DNA of 19,253 nt, taken from positions 20,807-40,059 of the forward strand of contig PATG01000096.1 in assembly GCA_002713555.1 (NCBI GenBank), read 5' to 3'. Position numbers and translations under genes: made by a program. The notes under the pieces were generated by a model that was not told the origin of the DNA, did not search any database, and worked only from the letters and a program-made list of their open reading frames with translations. This DNA comes from Planctomycetaceae bacterium (GTDB lineage Bacteria > Planctomycetota > Planctomycetia > Pirellulales > Lacipirellulaceae). Positions 1 through 7,338 of the stretch are shown one piece after another (positions within the stretch are counted from its first letter, which is position 1; each line of letters starts with the position of its first letter).

Positions 1-724
1 GTTCGCGAGTGAGAGCGTCAAGATCATCAAAGAGTGCCAGTACCTGACTCTGGCTTTGTTCGTTGCGCACGAGCTGCATTGCGTGATAATCATCAAAACC
101 CAATAATCGTGCAGCTTGATTTCGCAGTTTTACCAGTTCACGCAAATCGTCAGCAACCTTTTTACCAACTTCTTTGCATGCTTCCCAAACCTGTTGCCGT
201 TCAGAAGAGTCTTTTGAGTCTTGTAGTTTTTGACGAACTTGACTATCCGTATAGGATTCTCCCTGAACATTCGCACGAAAAGCGTTAAACGTTTTTTCGA
301 TCGTATTTTCTTTGCTGGAGATTCTTTTCAGGATATCCAGGTCGACTTGTTTACCGAGATAGGTCAGATAGAGTAAATCGATTTGACGGGCAAGGTGTGG
401 ATCCTTGGGGGAGCCCTCCTTAATGCTCTTAAGGCGCGCAAATGCTTCTTGCGATGAGAGCATTTCATTCAGGCGATTCTCAAGAGCCTCTTTTGCAGCG
501 AAATCCTCATCTTTGCCAGTCGTATTGGCCAGCCAAAAAGCATGTCCGACGGCCGTGTTCAATGGACGCACGGTCGCTTGGTATTCCTGGATGAAATCTC
601 GTGCTGCAGACATGATTTGTTCATCTCCAAGGGCATTTGTGTGGGTCATTGGTAAAAATGCCGAAAATACCAACCCTATCAAATAAGCCTCGCTTCGCAG
701 GGTGCTCTTCAAGGTGTGCTTCAT
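1..724 (-). CDS. Secreted peptidase of the M2 (angiotensin-converting-enzyme-like) family, N-terminal part, cut by the window edge
   Basis: An open frame runs without a stop from an ATG at 724 to the left edge, giving 241 codons. The first ~33 residues look like a Sec signal peptide: a K/R-containing start, a hydrophobic core (AYLIGLVFSAFLPM) and a possible cut after TNA. The mature part is helical and charged. The stretches VADDLRELVKLRNQAARLLG and FDDYHAMQL, followed by ALFDDLDALTRE, match the N-terminal lobe of bacterial M2 metallopeptidases (zinc dipeptidyl carboxypeptidases). The HEXXH zinc site would lie beyond the window, so activity cannot be judged. The likely role is extracytoplasmic peptide degradation. 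The ribosome site is weak (GGAT). M2 is preferred over M3/M32 because of the RN-AR-LGF-DYH pattern. The family call is fairly sure; the function is inferred. Confidence 0.8.
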   Translation of the reverse strand, partial: MKHTLKSTLRSEAYLIGLVFSAFLPMTHTNALGDEQIMSAARDFIQEYQATVRPLNTAVGHAFWLANTTGKDEDFAAKEALENRLNEMLSSQEAFARLKSIKEGSPKDPHLARQIDLLYLTYLGKQVDLDILKRISSKENTIEKTFNAFRANVQGESYTDSQVRQKLQDSKDSSERQQVWEACKEVGKKVADDLRELVKLRNQAARLLGFDDYHAMQLVRNEQSQSQVLALFDDLDALTRE

Positions 725-897
725 GTGTGATCCAGAGTCGGAGGAAAATAACAATGGTATTGAGCAACGTCGACACATTACGATGCAAGATGAAGTTTGC
801 AAGCATGGCAGCTTGCCTCAGAGTGGCGAATATTAGAGCGCCCAGAAGTCAGGCGACCTCTGCTACGGACAAAAACAGTGAAAGAAGAAGGGAGAGC

Positions 898-1563
898 CTA
901 CTTGTTGGCAACCGCGTCCAATGCGAACGTGCTGTTTGGATTGTGTCTGTAGAAATGGCGGGCAATCTGGCCTGATACGATTACCACAAATTGACTTTGG
1001 AATTGCTGGACAGATTTATCGGCAGCAGGAATGCCACTGTTGTGGGGAAACAAGATCTGGCCAACATTTCTTTCCCAGATTTCTTTGCCTCGGTTATTCA
1101 TGTCGTAGACTGTGAGCTGTACTTCTGCGTCACCTTGATAGAGGGTTGCACCCTTATAAAGATCGTAGTTGCTGAGTTCGATGTAAACTACGCGCGTTGC
1201 TTTCAAAGAGCGGCCTAGATCTTTGAAATTATCCCAATCCTGTTCATCCACCCAATTGTCCACCTCTGCCGGGCTGACGACATCGATGCCAGGAACATTT
1301 TCTGCGAGTAATCGGCTGACTTGTTTGCCAATACTACGTGCTGCTCCTGCATAACGGTATTCATTGGTGGCCGGTGGACGGCAGACGACCACGACGCGTT
1401 CATTCTGCAGTGTTTCGGTTTCGGCAGGAACGACATTGCCCCCTTGCCACAAATAAACACCTGTTGCCAAGAGTGAATGCAAACAGCCAGATGTAGAAAT
1501 CAAAATACCTGCCAGCAGAATTCCCTTTAGGGTGAGGCGAATGTTATTAAAAGAGTGATCCAT
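898..1563 (-). CDS. Small predicted lipoprotein, function unknown
   Basis: This is a 221-residue protein with a basic start, a hydrophobic segment (LKGILLAGILISTSGC) and a lipobox-like cysteine at about residue 27, so a membrane-anchored lipoprotein is likely. The rest is a mixed alpha/beta domain. It has a strand (RVVVVCRPP), a region predicting an Rossmann-like or CsgG/LpoB-like fold (IGKQVSRLLAENVPGIDVVS, then LKATRVVYIELSNY), a strand-rich stretch (EVQLTVYDMNNRGKEIWER) and a helical tail. The order of strand, helix, VVS, VVYIEL and V-D-GKEIWE recalls TolB-N/CsgG-type envelope lipoproteins, but that comparison is by eye. AAGGA lies 7-8 bases before the ATG. It sits 48 bases downstream of the DUF2752 gene and may be cotranscribed with it. 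I cannot name a function. Confidence 0.8.
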   Translation of the reverse strand: MDHSFNNIRLTLKGILLAGILISTSGCLHSLLATGVYLWQGGNVVPAETETLQNERVVVVCRPPATNEYRYAGAARSIGKQVSRLLAENVPGIDVVSPAEVDNWVDEQDWDNFKDLGRSLKATRVVYIELSNYDLYKGATLYQGDAEVQLTVYDMNNRGKEIWERNVGQILFPHNSGIPAADKSVQQFQSQFVVIVSGQIARHFYRHNPNSTFALDAVANK

Positions 1564-1611
1564 CTCGAAGTCCTTATTATTAAACGTCCAAATTCATTTG
1601 AATTGTAGTTT

Positions 1612-2049
1612 TTAGATCATGAAGCAGCGGCGTAGCCAATCAAGGAGTATCACCATCAAACAGGCAGTTGCTGTGACGAGCAGGTGTTTGGGAGCAGGTC
1701 GAGCTATGAGCCAGCGGTTTCTTATTGCTGAAATCAGCGTCCAGGGAATGCCTAACAACACAAGACCTAGCAGGATTGAGCCGCCCAAATTCGCAACGAC
1801 AGCCTGAGCCAAATCTCCTCGTAAGGCGTGTGCCCAAGCAGTGGTTGCACCGCAGGCAGGGCAAGGGTATCCCGTCCATTGTTGGATGACGCACGGTGAA
1901 AGTCCTAATTGTTCGTGTGTACCAAAACCTCGTGAATCGGGTTCAAGGCTGCGAGCCACTACAACTAAAAACAAACTTGTAATCCCAAGAGTGAATAGAA
2001 TAATCCGCTCGGCAAGAGTGAGCTCAGGAGTAGTGGCTAATGGTGTCAC
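1612..2049 (-). CDS. DUF2752 family membrane protein
   Basis: This is a 145-residue integral membrane protein. Three hydrophobic segments are visible: residues ~15-36 (IILFTLGITSLFLVVVA), ~88-108 (LGGSILLGLVLLGIPWTLI) and ~122-142. Between the first two lies the DUF2752 signature, a Cys followed by GYPCPACGATTAWAHALRGD. The CPxCG pair with its following T and the short G-D helix are the recognisable core of the family. DUF2752 proteins have no established function; the paired cysteines suggest metal or redox chemistry near the membrane, which is inference. The start is a GTG, with GAGGG eight bases upstream supporting it. No ATG lies nearby in frame. It is followed closely by the lipoprotein gene. 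Confidence 0.85.
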   Translation of the reverse strand: MTPLATTPELTLAERIILFTLGITSLFLVVVARSLEPDSRGFGTHEQLGLSPCVIQQWTGYPCPACGATTAWAHALRGDLAQAVVANLGGSILLGLVLLGIPWTLISAIRNRWLIARPAPKHLLVTATACLMVILLDWLRRCFMI

Positions 2050-2224
2050 TCAGCAAACCCTCGACGAAAGGGCCACGAACGGTAGCGAATAGTACGAAGT
2101 CCCACAAGGCAGATTGGCACAGGGGTCTCCATTGGAGGATTCCAGAACGATATTTCAGATTATCCCTGAGCGATGGATTCGACGGGCTGAATCTTCGATC
2201 TGCAGTGCGGCGACATGCCAAGGA

Positions 2225-2247
2225 GAAGGGGCCAAGGGCCCCACTTT
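2225..2247 (-). terminator. Hairpin after the YmdB gene, terminator-like
   Basis: Just past the YmdB stop, the minus strand reads GGGGCC-CTT-GGCCCC, a perfect six-pair GC stem (2228-2233 and 2237-2242). It is followed by a pyrimidine run TTCTCCTT. The short T tract makes intrinsic termination plausible but not certain. It would separate the rny-YmdB unit from the DUF2752 gene. Confidence 0.5.
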
Positions 2248-2248
2248 G

Positions 2249-3070
2249 CTAGCGACCTTGGTTTGCTAGCTCTTCAAGTGCTGGCAAATCTTCTTCCAGT
2301 ATACAAACCCGCTCAATACGGACCGCCTGGCCGGTGCTGCTATTTACCTCCACGAGTGTTCCACACAATCGAACATCTTCGTTAGCAACATCAAATTGTG
2401 TCGGATTTGATGTAAGAGTCGTTTCCATGACGCGATCGATTTTACGTCCAATAATGCTTTCGTAGGGGCCCGTCATACCAACATCACACTGGAAAGCAGT
2501 GCCACCCGCTAAGATACATTCGTCTGCGGTTGGTACGTGAGTGTGCGTTCCCAGTACGGCAGAAACTCTGCCATCCAGATAGCGCCCCATCAATTGGGCT
2601 TCGCTGGTAGCTTCCACATGAAAGTCAACAAACTTCACCCGGACGTGAGAAGGCAATTCAGCCAAAGCCTTGTCGGCTGCACGCCAGGGATTGTCAATTG
2701 GTTTCATAAATAGTTGGCCTAGTAAGCTAACGATTCCAACGGGCGTACCATCGCGAGCTTCAACAACGGTCCAACGTCGTCCTACGGATTCGTCAGGAAG
2801 ATTTGCTGGGCGTACAATATTGTTTTCGTTTTCTAAGACCGAATAGATCTCTTTGCGCCGATAGATGTGGTCGCCAAGTGTGATTGCGTCGACTTCTCCC
2901 TGGATCAGGTCGCGATAAATACTGGGTGTCAATCCGGAACCACCCGCGGAGTTCTCGGCGTTGGCAATTACCAGATCAAGTCCATACTGAACACGGAGAC
3001 CCGGGACAGCTTGAATTACAATGTCGCGCCCGGGGCGCCCAACAATATCACCGATAAAAAGAAATCGCAT
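2249..3070 (-). CDS. ymdB: YmdB-family (TIGR00282) metallophosphoesterase
   Basis: This is a 273-residue cytoplasmic phosphoesterase of the YmdB group, which hydrolyses 2',3'-cyclic nucleotides in Bacillus. The family landmarks are in order: FIGDIVGRPGRD at residues 5-16 (metal ligand D8), ANAENSAGGSGLTP at 36-49 (E39, N40), LGDH at 65-68, VDFHVEATSE at 148-157, GTHTHVPTAD at 174-183 and DVGMTGPYESIIG at 196-208. Length matches the family (about 265-280). One residue is odd: the usual GNH metal motif reads GDH here, with D67 in place of Asn. It lies downstream of rny in the same direction, as rny-ymdB do in Bacillus, so a shared role in RNA turnover or signalling is likely. No clear Shine-Dalgarno is seen before the ATG. 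Confidence 0.93.
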   Translation of the reverse strand: MRFLFIGDIVGRPGRDIVIQAVPGLRVQYGLDLVIANAENSAGGSGLTPSIYRDLIQGEVDAITLGDHIYRRKEIYSVLENENNIVRPANLPDESVGRRWTVVEARDGTPVGIVSLLGQLFMKPIDNPWRAADKALAELPSHVRVKFVDFHVEATSEAQLMGRYLDGRVSAVLGTHTHVPTADECILAGGTAFQCDVGMTGPYESIIGRKIDRVMETTLTSNPTQFDVANEDVRLCGTLVEVNSSTGQAVRIERVCILEEDLPALEELANQGR

Positions 3071-3126
3071 GGAAAAGTGAGGAGCGAGAAAAAGGGATTT
3101 TAAAATTTGGGAACAGGAGCATTCTT

Positions 3127-3160
3127 AACGAAGTACAGAATCCAATTCGTGTTCTTCGTT
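3127..3160 (-). other. Strong hairpin in the rny-ymdB gap
   Basis: The outer arms AACGAAG (3127-3133) and CTTCGTT (3154-3160) are perfectly complementary. After one T-T mismatch, ACAGAAT (3135-3141) pairs with ATTC(G)TGT (3145-3152) with a single bulged G and a CCA loop. That gives about 14 pairs in 34 bases. No T-run follows on either strand, so it looks like an intercistronic structure rather than a classic terminator. Confidence 0.6.
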
Positions 3161-3180
3161 GTTCAAGCCTCGCCCGACAC

Positions 3181-4785
3181 CTACTGCGCCACTTCGGTTA
3201 CGCGTGTTTCTCGAATGAGTGTTACTTTGATTTCACCCGGGTACGTGAGTTGATCCTCGAATGCTTTGGCGATGTCTCGACAAATTTTTGCGGCAGACTC
3301 GTCGGTGGTGTCTTTAGCACTAGCAATCACACGCACTTCACGCCCTGCTTGAATGGCAAACGACTGCCGGACTCCAGGGAAACCGGTTGCAATCGTTTCC
3401 AGTTCCTGCATGCGTTTGATATAACGATCGAGCGTTTCGCGTCGGGCACCTGGACGTGAGGCACTGCATGCATCGCCTGCGGCGGTCAGCACCGTATAAG
3501 GCATGTCGGGGCGGATGTCGTCGTGATGTCCAAAAGCAGCATGAACCACTTCAGGTCCTTCACCAAAGCGTTTTAGTAAATCGGCTCCGATCTTGGGGTG
3601 GCCGCCCTCCATGTCGTGATCTGCTGCTTTGCCAATATCGTGCAGCAAGCCTGCTCGACGTGCCAATTCGGCATCCATACCCATTTCTTCAGCCAGCATG
3701 CCGGCTATGAATGACACCTCGATCGAATGTCGGAGAACATTCTGACTGTAACTGGTTCGATATTTCAAGCGACCCAAAAGTTCGATGACCCGATCGTGTA
3801 GCCCGAATACTTGAGCTTCTTGCATGGCATCTTCGCCATGACGGCGAATCTCAGCGCCCAGCTCTTTTTCAGTTTCTGCTACCAACTCTTCAATTCGAGT
3901 GGGATGGATACGTCCGTCGGCAATGAGTTTATTGAGCGCTATTCGTGCTGTCTCTCGACGGATAGGATCGAAAGCGCTAACGATGACAACTCCAGGCGTA
4001 TCGTCGATAATGACATCGACTCCCGTCGCCTTTTCCAAGGCACGAATATTGCGTCCTTCACGGCCGATGATGCGGCCTTTCATTTCATCGTTGGGTATGT
4101 CGACTGTGCTGGTGGTGGACTCAGCCGTATGTGCTGCAGCAAATCTTTGCAACGATGTGATAAGCATTTCCTTGGCCCTCATATCGCACTTTTCGCTAGC
4201 TTCTTTTTCGTAGCGCAGGATCAAAGCACCCTGCTGTTTTACGAGCTCTTTTTCGAGACGTTCTAGTAACCGCGCCTCTGCTTCTTCAGCGCTCAACCCG
4301 CTGAGTTTGTGCATGGTCTGACGTTCGAGGTCCAGCAAACTATCCAGTTCTTTTTGACGGCTGTTGACATCCTCCAGCTTTTCTGCAGCGCGACGCTGGT
4401 TGTTTTCCACCATTTTTTCTTGCTTTTTTAGTTGTTCGTCACGCTGCGTAATGGTGTCTTCATGTTTGTCGAGCTGGCGTTCGCGCTCGTGCAGCTGATT
4501 GCGGATTTCGTTGTATTCACGTTCGAGACGGTCTTTTTCTTTCAGTCCCAGTTCTTTTGCTTCGACGGCAGCTTCTTTACGACGAGCAGAAGCTTCGACC
4601 TCGGCCTTTTCTAGGATGTGTTTCGCTTCTTTGTCCGCGTCACGTTTGCGCAAGTAGTCAAGTAGTTTGATGACCCCCATGCCCAGCACAGCAGCGATTG
4701 CTGCAGTAATCAATAGTTGAACATCGGATGCAGCAAGTAGTGAATGAGGGTTTATCGGAACAGCCGAAAGTAGCAATGTAGCCAT
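3181..4785 (-). CDS. rny: Ribonuclease Y
   Basis: This 534-residue protein is a full-length RNase Y, the membrane-anchored endoribonuclease that starts mRNA decay. An N-terminal membrane segment (residues ~22-41, [20 protein letters not shown]) is followed by a long charged coiled coil (~45-200, rich in E, K, R and Q). Next is a KH RNA-binding domain (~230-290, [10 protein letters not shown] at 237-246). The HD domain has H353, H382-D383 in [13 protein letters not shown]396 in [11 protein letters not shown], and H420-H421-D. The C-terminal domain ends in [11 protein letters not shown], typical of the family. Residues 1-20 form a short extra leader before the membrane segment. AGAAGGA five bases before the ATG supports the start. 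The ymdB gene follows after 110 bases. Confidence 0.97.
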   Translation of the reverse strand: MATLLLSAVPINPHSLLAASDVQLLITAAIAAVLGMGVIKLLDYLRKRDADKEAKHILEKAEVEASARRKEAAVEAKELGLKEKDRLEREYNEIRNQLHERERQLDKHEDTITQRDEQLKKQEKMVENNQRRAAEKLEDVNSRQKELDSLLDLERQTMHKLSGLSAEEAEARLLERLEKELVKQQGALILRYEKEASEKCDMRAKEMLITSLQRFAAAHTAESTTSTVDIPNDEMKGRIIGREGRNIRALEKATGVDVIIDDTPGVVIVSAFDPIRRETARIALNKLIADGRIHPTRIEELVAETEKELGAEIRRHGEDAMQEAQVFGLHDRVIELLGRLKYRTSYSQNVLRHSIEVSFIAGMLAEEMGMDAELARRAGLLHDIGKAADHDMEGGHPKIGADLLKRFGEGPEVVHAAFGHHDDIRPDMPYTVLTAAGDACSASRPGARRETLDRYIKRMQELETIATGFPGVRQSFAIQAGREVRVIASAKDTTDESAAKICRDIAKAFEDQLTYPGEIKVTLIRETRVTEVAQ

Positions 4786-5101
4786 GAGAGTCCTTCTAGC
4801 AACGATCTATGTTCAAGGGTGTGTCCTCAAGGATTTCTGGCAAGCTGGAGGACCGAGAGCATAAGAAGAAGAACTAGTCAGTGAGCTCTTATTCAATGCG
4901 TGATGAGAGAGTTGAGAGAGCTTGGGCTGCTTGGATACCTGAGACGTCATTTCGATAGACGAATCAAAAATATCTTGGCAACGGCCTGCCTATCAGACTG
5001 TATGTCTTGAAAACGATTGAAATTGTCGATCCCGTGGGCAAAAGTTCTGCCAGCCCACGACCTACCAACGTCCAATGTTTTAGTCCAACGTTATACACAA
5101 C
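4786..5101. other. Spacer upstream of rny
   Basis: No credible gene is seen in this 316-base gap. It should hold the rny promoter and leader (minus strand), but no convincing -35/-10 pair stands out. At 5033-5039 and 5053-5059 lies a perfect seven-pair inverted repeat (CGTGGGC / GCCCACG) with a 13-base loop. Confidence 0.6.
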
Positions 5102-5581
5102 TCAGGCAAGCGAAACTGCAAATACTGCCTTTGGTTCAGTACTTGATGCGAACTTCGTATCAAGTACAAACCCCATAGGATGTTGTGTAGGATGTTGTGT
5201 AGGATGTTGTGCGGAATGATTCAGGGCTGGTTCACCCGTTGGCCAGAGTTTCTTGTCCCCGACTACCAAGTTAGAATCCCAAACTACTGGATCGCAAAGT
5301 AGAGATTGGGTTTTGAAACCCAACTGCCCAGAATCCCGTAGCTCATCATCCCACCATCCGTCACTACATTGTCCATCACCCCATTGCCTATCAACCTGTT
5401 GTCTATCAACCTGCTGATCCAACATGCCTAGTTCGACAGTTCTATAAAACCATCGAGCCTGCAAATGGGATACAGCAACACAGACAACGAGACACAGCGT
5501 CAGGAAGACCGGCATTGTCATTGCCAGAAAACCAGGCGTCAGCATATCTGAGGTCAGCAAACGTTGGAAAATCTCAATCAT
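5102..5581 (-). CDS. Uncertain membrane ORF with in-frame tandem repeats
   Basis: If real, the best start is the ATG at 5581; a TTG at 5593 is also in frame. The protein would have one hydrophobic segment near its N-terminus (FLAMTMPVFLTLCLVVCVAV). Next comes a low-complexity stretch of five degenerate five-residue units (QQVDR, QQVDR, QWGDG, QCSDG, WWDDE), and later QHPT, QHPT, QHPM. No Shine-Dalgarno is seen, no family is recognised, and the C-terminal half coincides with non-coding-looking hairpins and minisatellite DNA. Repeat periods of 15 and 12 bases keep the frame, which mildly favours coding. The alternative is a chance open frame through an intergenic repeat region, perhaps a short real membrane peptide extended by repeat DNA. 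Confidence 0.3.
   Translation of the reverse strand: MIEIFQRLLTSDMLTPGFLAMTMPVFLTLCLVVCVAVSHLQARWFYRTVELGMLDQQVDRQQVDRQWGDGQCSDGWWDDELRDSGQLGFKTQSLLCDPVVWDSNLVVGDKKLWPTGEPALNHSAQHPTQHPTQHPMGFVLDTKFASSTEPKAVFAVSLA
5139..5167. repeat. Near-perfect 14-bp inverted repeat
   Basis: GTACTTGATGCGAA (5139-5152) and TTCGTATCAAGTAC (5154-5167) flank a single central C. They pair at all but one position, where a G-T wobble occurs. GGTT at 5132-5135 and AACC at 5169-5172 could extend it past small bulges. It could be a cruciform, a bidirectional hairpin or a protein-binding palindrome. Confidence 0.75.
5177..5212. repeat. Three tandem copies of a 12-bp repeat
   Basis: Units at 5177-5188, 5189-5200 and 5201-5212 read AGGATGTTGTGT, with only the last base of the third changed (to C). 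Near identity implies recent slippage. On the minus strand they would encode QHPT units. Confidence 0.9.
5306..5323. repeat. Eight-pair inverted repeat
   Basis: TTGGGTTT (5306-5313) and AAACCCAA (5316-5323) are perfectly complementary around two bases. They lie between the 12-bp and 15-bp repeat tracts. Confidence 0.7.
5342..5416. repeat. Degenerate 15-bp minisatellite, about five units
   Basis: Units at 5402-5416, 5387-5401, 5372-5386, 5357-5371 and 5342-5356 share a common pattern on the minus strand, starting as CAGCAGGTTGATAGA. The first two differ at two bases and the others diverge stepwise. The gradient suggests an old expansion that is decaying from one side. Confidence 0.75.
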
Positions 5582-6037
5582 GTCTACAAACAACCGTGAA
5601 ACATTTTTTCAAGGAGTGTCTGGATAGGGCTCTCAGCAACAAACACCAATCACACAACGCTACTCAGTCACCAATAATTGCCAGGGGCCCATTGGGACAT
5701 GTAGTTTTGTCTTATTAGGTTTATTCCTGATGAAAATCGCATCGTAAACAGCCAAATGAGGCCATTGCAGCGACGTACTTTCCACCCAGGATCGTATCAG
5801 AATCGTACATAAGTGCAAGCCTAACCATGGTTTGTGCGTTTCATGCAAGCCCTGGTAGAATCTAAAAAATTGCCTCCCTGTGGCGGCTGCCAACACAGAT
5901 AGAACAGGGGGAACTTGAACAAAGAAGGGCCATTTGTCTGTCCATTAAACTGGAATTTAGACAAGATGGCTCAGGTTAACGGATAGCCAAGTGAAACCGT
6001 CTGTATCCCATAAAAGCTTTACTCATGGTCCAATTCG
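5582..6037. other. Spacer upstream of tilS
   Basis: No credible gene is seen in this 456-base stretch; short open frames on both strands lack ribosome sites and family features. An imperfect hairpin pairs GCCATTTGTCT (5929-5939) with AGACAAGATGGC (5959-5970), with one bulged base, about 70 bases before tilS. The tilS promoter should lie here, but no clear -35/-10 pair is visible. Confidence 0.55.
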
Positions 6038-7105
6038 ATGAAGTCAACTGAAGGTTTGCCAAAATTACCTCCCGAGGCCGCTGAGACTGTAGGCTTTTTT
6101 CGCCGTGATTGGCCCAGTAAATCCTGGCGTGACCTTCATGTGGCTGTTGCCTTATCTGGAGGTGGGGACAGCATGGCCCTACTACGGCTCATGTTATTAG
6201 AAAAAGAAGAAAACGGTGGAATTGGCTCCATCCAAGCACTTCATGTGAATCATAAGCTCCGTGGTGCTGATTCCCTAGCAGATGCCCAGTGGTGCCAGCA
6301 GCAGTGCGAGTCCTTGGGAGTGGAACTGCGCGTTCTGGAGAGTAACACCCAGGAACGTGCCGATGAGGACGGAGATGGCCTGGAAGCAGCTGCCCGGTCT
6401 GAGCGTTACGAGCTCCTGGCACAGACGGCTGAACAACTGGGGGCTCGATATCTGGCATTTGCCCACACCCGTGATGATCAGGTTGAGACGATATTGTTTC
6501 GTCTCTTGCGTGGCACCGGATTGCGAGGTCTTCGTGGAATCCCCAAGTTACGCCAACTTACCAAAGCAGTGACTGTCGTGAGGCCGTTGCTCGCATGTTC
6601 TCGAGAAATGCTGGAGAAATTTTTAATGGCATTAGGGCAGTCTGCGCGTTTTGACGGTAGCAACAAAGATTTTCAATTTACGCGGAACCGAATTCGTCAT
6701 GAGTTACTGCCCAAATTACGGGAGGAGTACAATACGAATGTGGACGCTGCACTTGTGCGATTGGCTGCACAGGCAGAAGCGACTGAAAATCTGGTGGAGC
6801 AGCAAGCACGGCAATTGCTGGAAAATGCATCCGTTCACTTCAGTCAGGGGCCATTCCCAGCTGGATCGGGGCGGTGTCGATTGGCCATGGCATTTCCTGC
6901 GAGTTCGGTAGAAGAACCACTCATCGTAAGTACTGCCATTCGTCTGGCCTGGCGAGATGCAAAATTGCCAGAAAAGGATATGACCTATGTTGGCTGGCGA
7001 CATCTGGCATCTTTGCTGGAGGTTGAAAATCACCAACGAGTGCTGAATATGCCAGGTGATGTGCGTGCTAGCATCGAACAAGGAAGTTTAGTACTGGAGT
7101 GGTAA
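6038..7105 (+). CDS. tilS: tRNA(Ile)-lysidine synthase
   Basis: This 355-residue enzyme modifies C34 of the CAU-anticodon tRNA(Ile) to lysidine with ATP and lysine, switching it from Met to Ile decoding. The N-terminal PP-loop ATPase motif SGGGDSMALL is at residues 40-49. It is followed by the family patterns NHKLRGADS (71-79), GLEAAARSERYELL, AHTRDDQVETILFRLLRGTG, LRGLRGIP and FTRNRIRHELLPKL. A shorter C-terminal portion (roughly 270-355) replaces the larger tRNA-binding region of the E. coli enzyme (about 430 residues), so this is the compact form. The first ~30 residues before the core are longer than usual and no Shine-Dalgarno is seen at 6038, so the start is uncertain. The gene is divergent from rny and opens the plus-strand block. 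Confidence 0.93.
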   Translation: MKSTEGLPKLPPEAAETVGFFRRDWPSKSWRDLHVAVALSGGGDSMALLRLMLLEKEENGGIGSIQALHVNHKLRGADSLADAQWCQQQCESLGVELRVLESNTQERADEDGDGLEAAARSERYELLAQTAEQLGARYLAFAHTRDDQVETILFRLLRGTGLRGLRGIPKLRQLTKAVTVVRPLLACSREMLEKFLMALGQSARFDGSNKDFQFTRNRIRHELLPKLREEYNTNVDAALVRLAAQAEATENLVEQQARQLLENASVHFSQGPFPAGSGRCRLAMAFPASSVEEPLIVSTAIRLAWRDAKLPEKDMTYVGWRHLASLLEVENHQRVLNMPGDVRASIEQGSLVLEW

Positions 7106-7338
7106 GCACTTTTTCTTGCCAAGTGTTCGTTTCGAATGCTGCTAGCAAAACCTCGTCTTATGAAGCCTGTCTTGACCCTCAAGGCAGCGCGAACCTACCA
7201 TTTCCACTCTAAATTGCGCAATTGTGGAAATTTACAGAAGAGTTGGCTTCGCCGGCTTGCTGTTGGATTGGGAAGTATGGATTTCCTGCGCGCAAATTAC
7301 AGTCCTGGCCGTAAATAGGAAATATTGCCATCAGTCGG

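Noticed and set aside
839..864. Possible terminator after the lipoprotein gene (minus strand CAGAGGTC-GCCT-GACTTCTG)
   Set aside because: The eight-pair stem includes a wobble and no T-run follows, so it is too weak to call.
34..975. Several plus-strand open frames of 84-112 codons and a minus-strand frame at 621-806
   Set aside because: They lie opposite or out of frame with the M2 peptidase and lipoprotein genes, have no ribosome sites and show no family features.
2024..2252. Short open frames on both strands between DUF2752 and ymdB
   Set aside because: Low quality sequence, no ribosome site, and they overlap the DUF2752 start and the terminator-like hairpin.
3811..4266. 151-codon plus-strand frame inside rny
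   Set aside because: Antisense shadow of the well-conserved RNase Y; no recognisable family.
5177..5416. CRISPR-like repeat array
   Set aside because: Units of 12 and 15 bp are contiguous without spacers and no cas genes are present.
5660..5896. 78-codon minus-strand frame in the tilS upstream spacer
   Set aside because: No ribosome site, no family pattern, no hydrophobic or domain-like structure.
7136..7318. 60-codon plus-strand frame between tilS and the AsmA-like gene
   Set aside because: No ribosome site and an unremarkable basic sequence; a chance frame is more likely.
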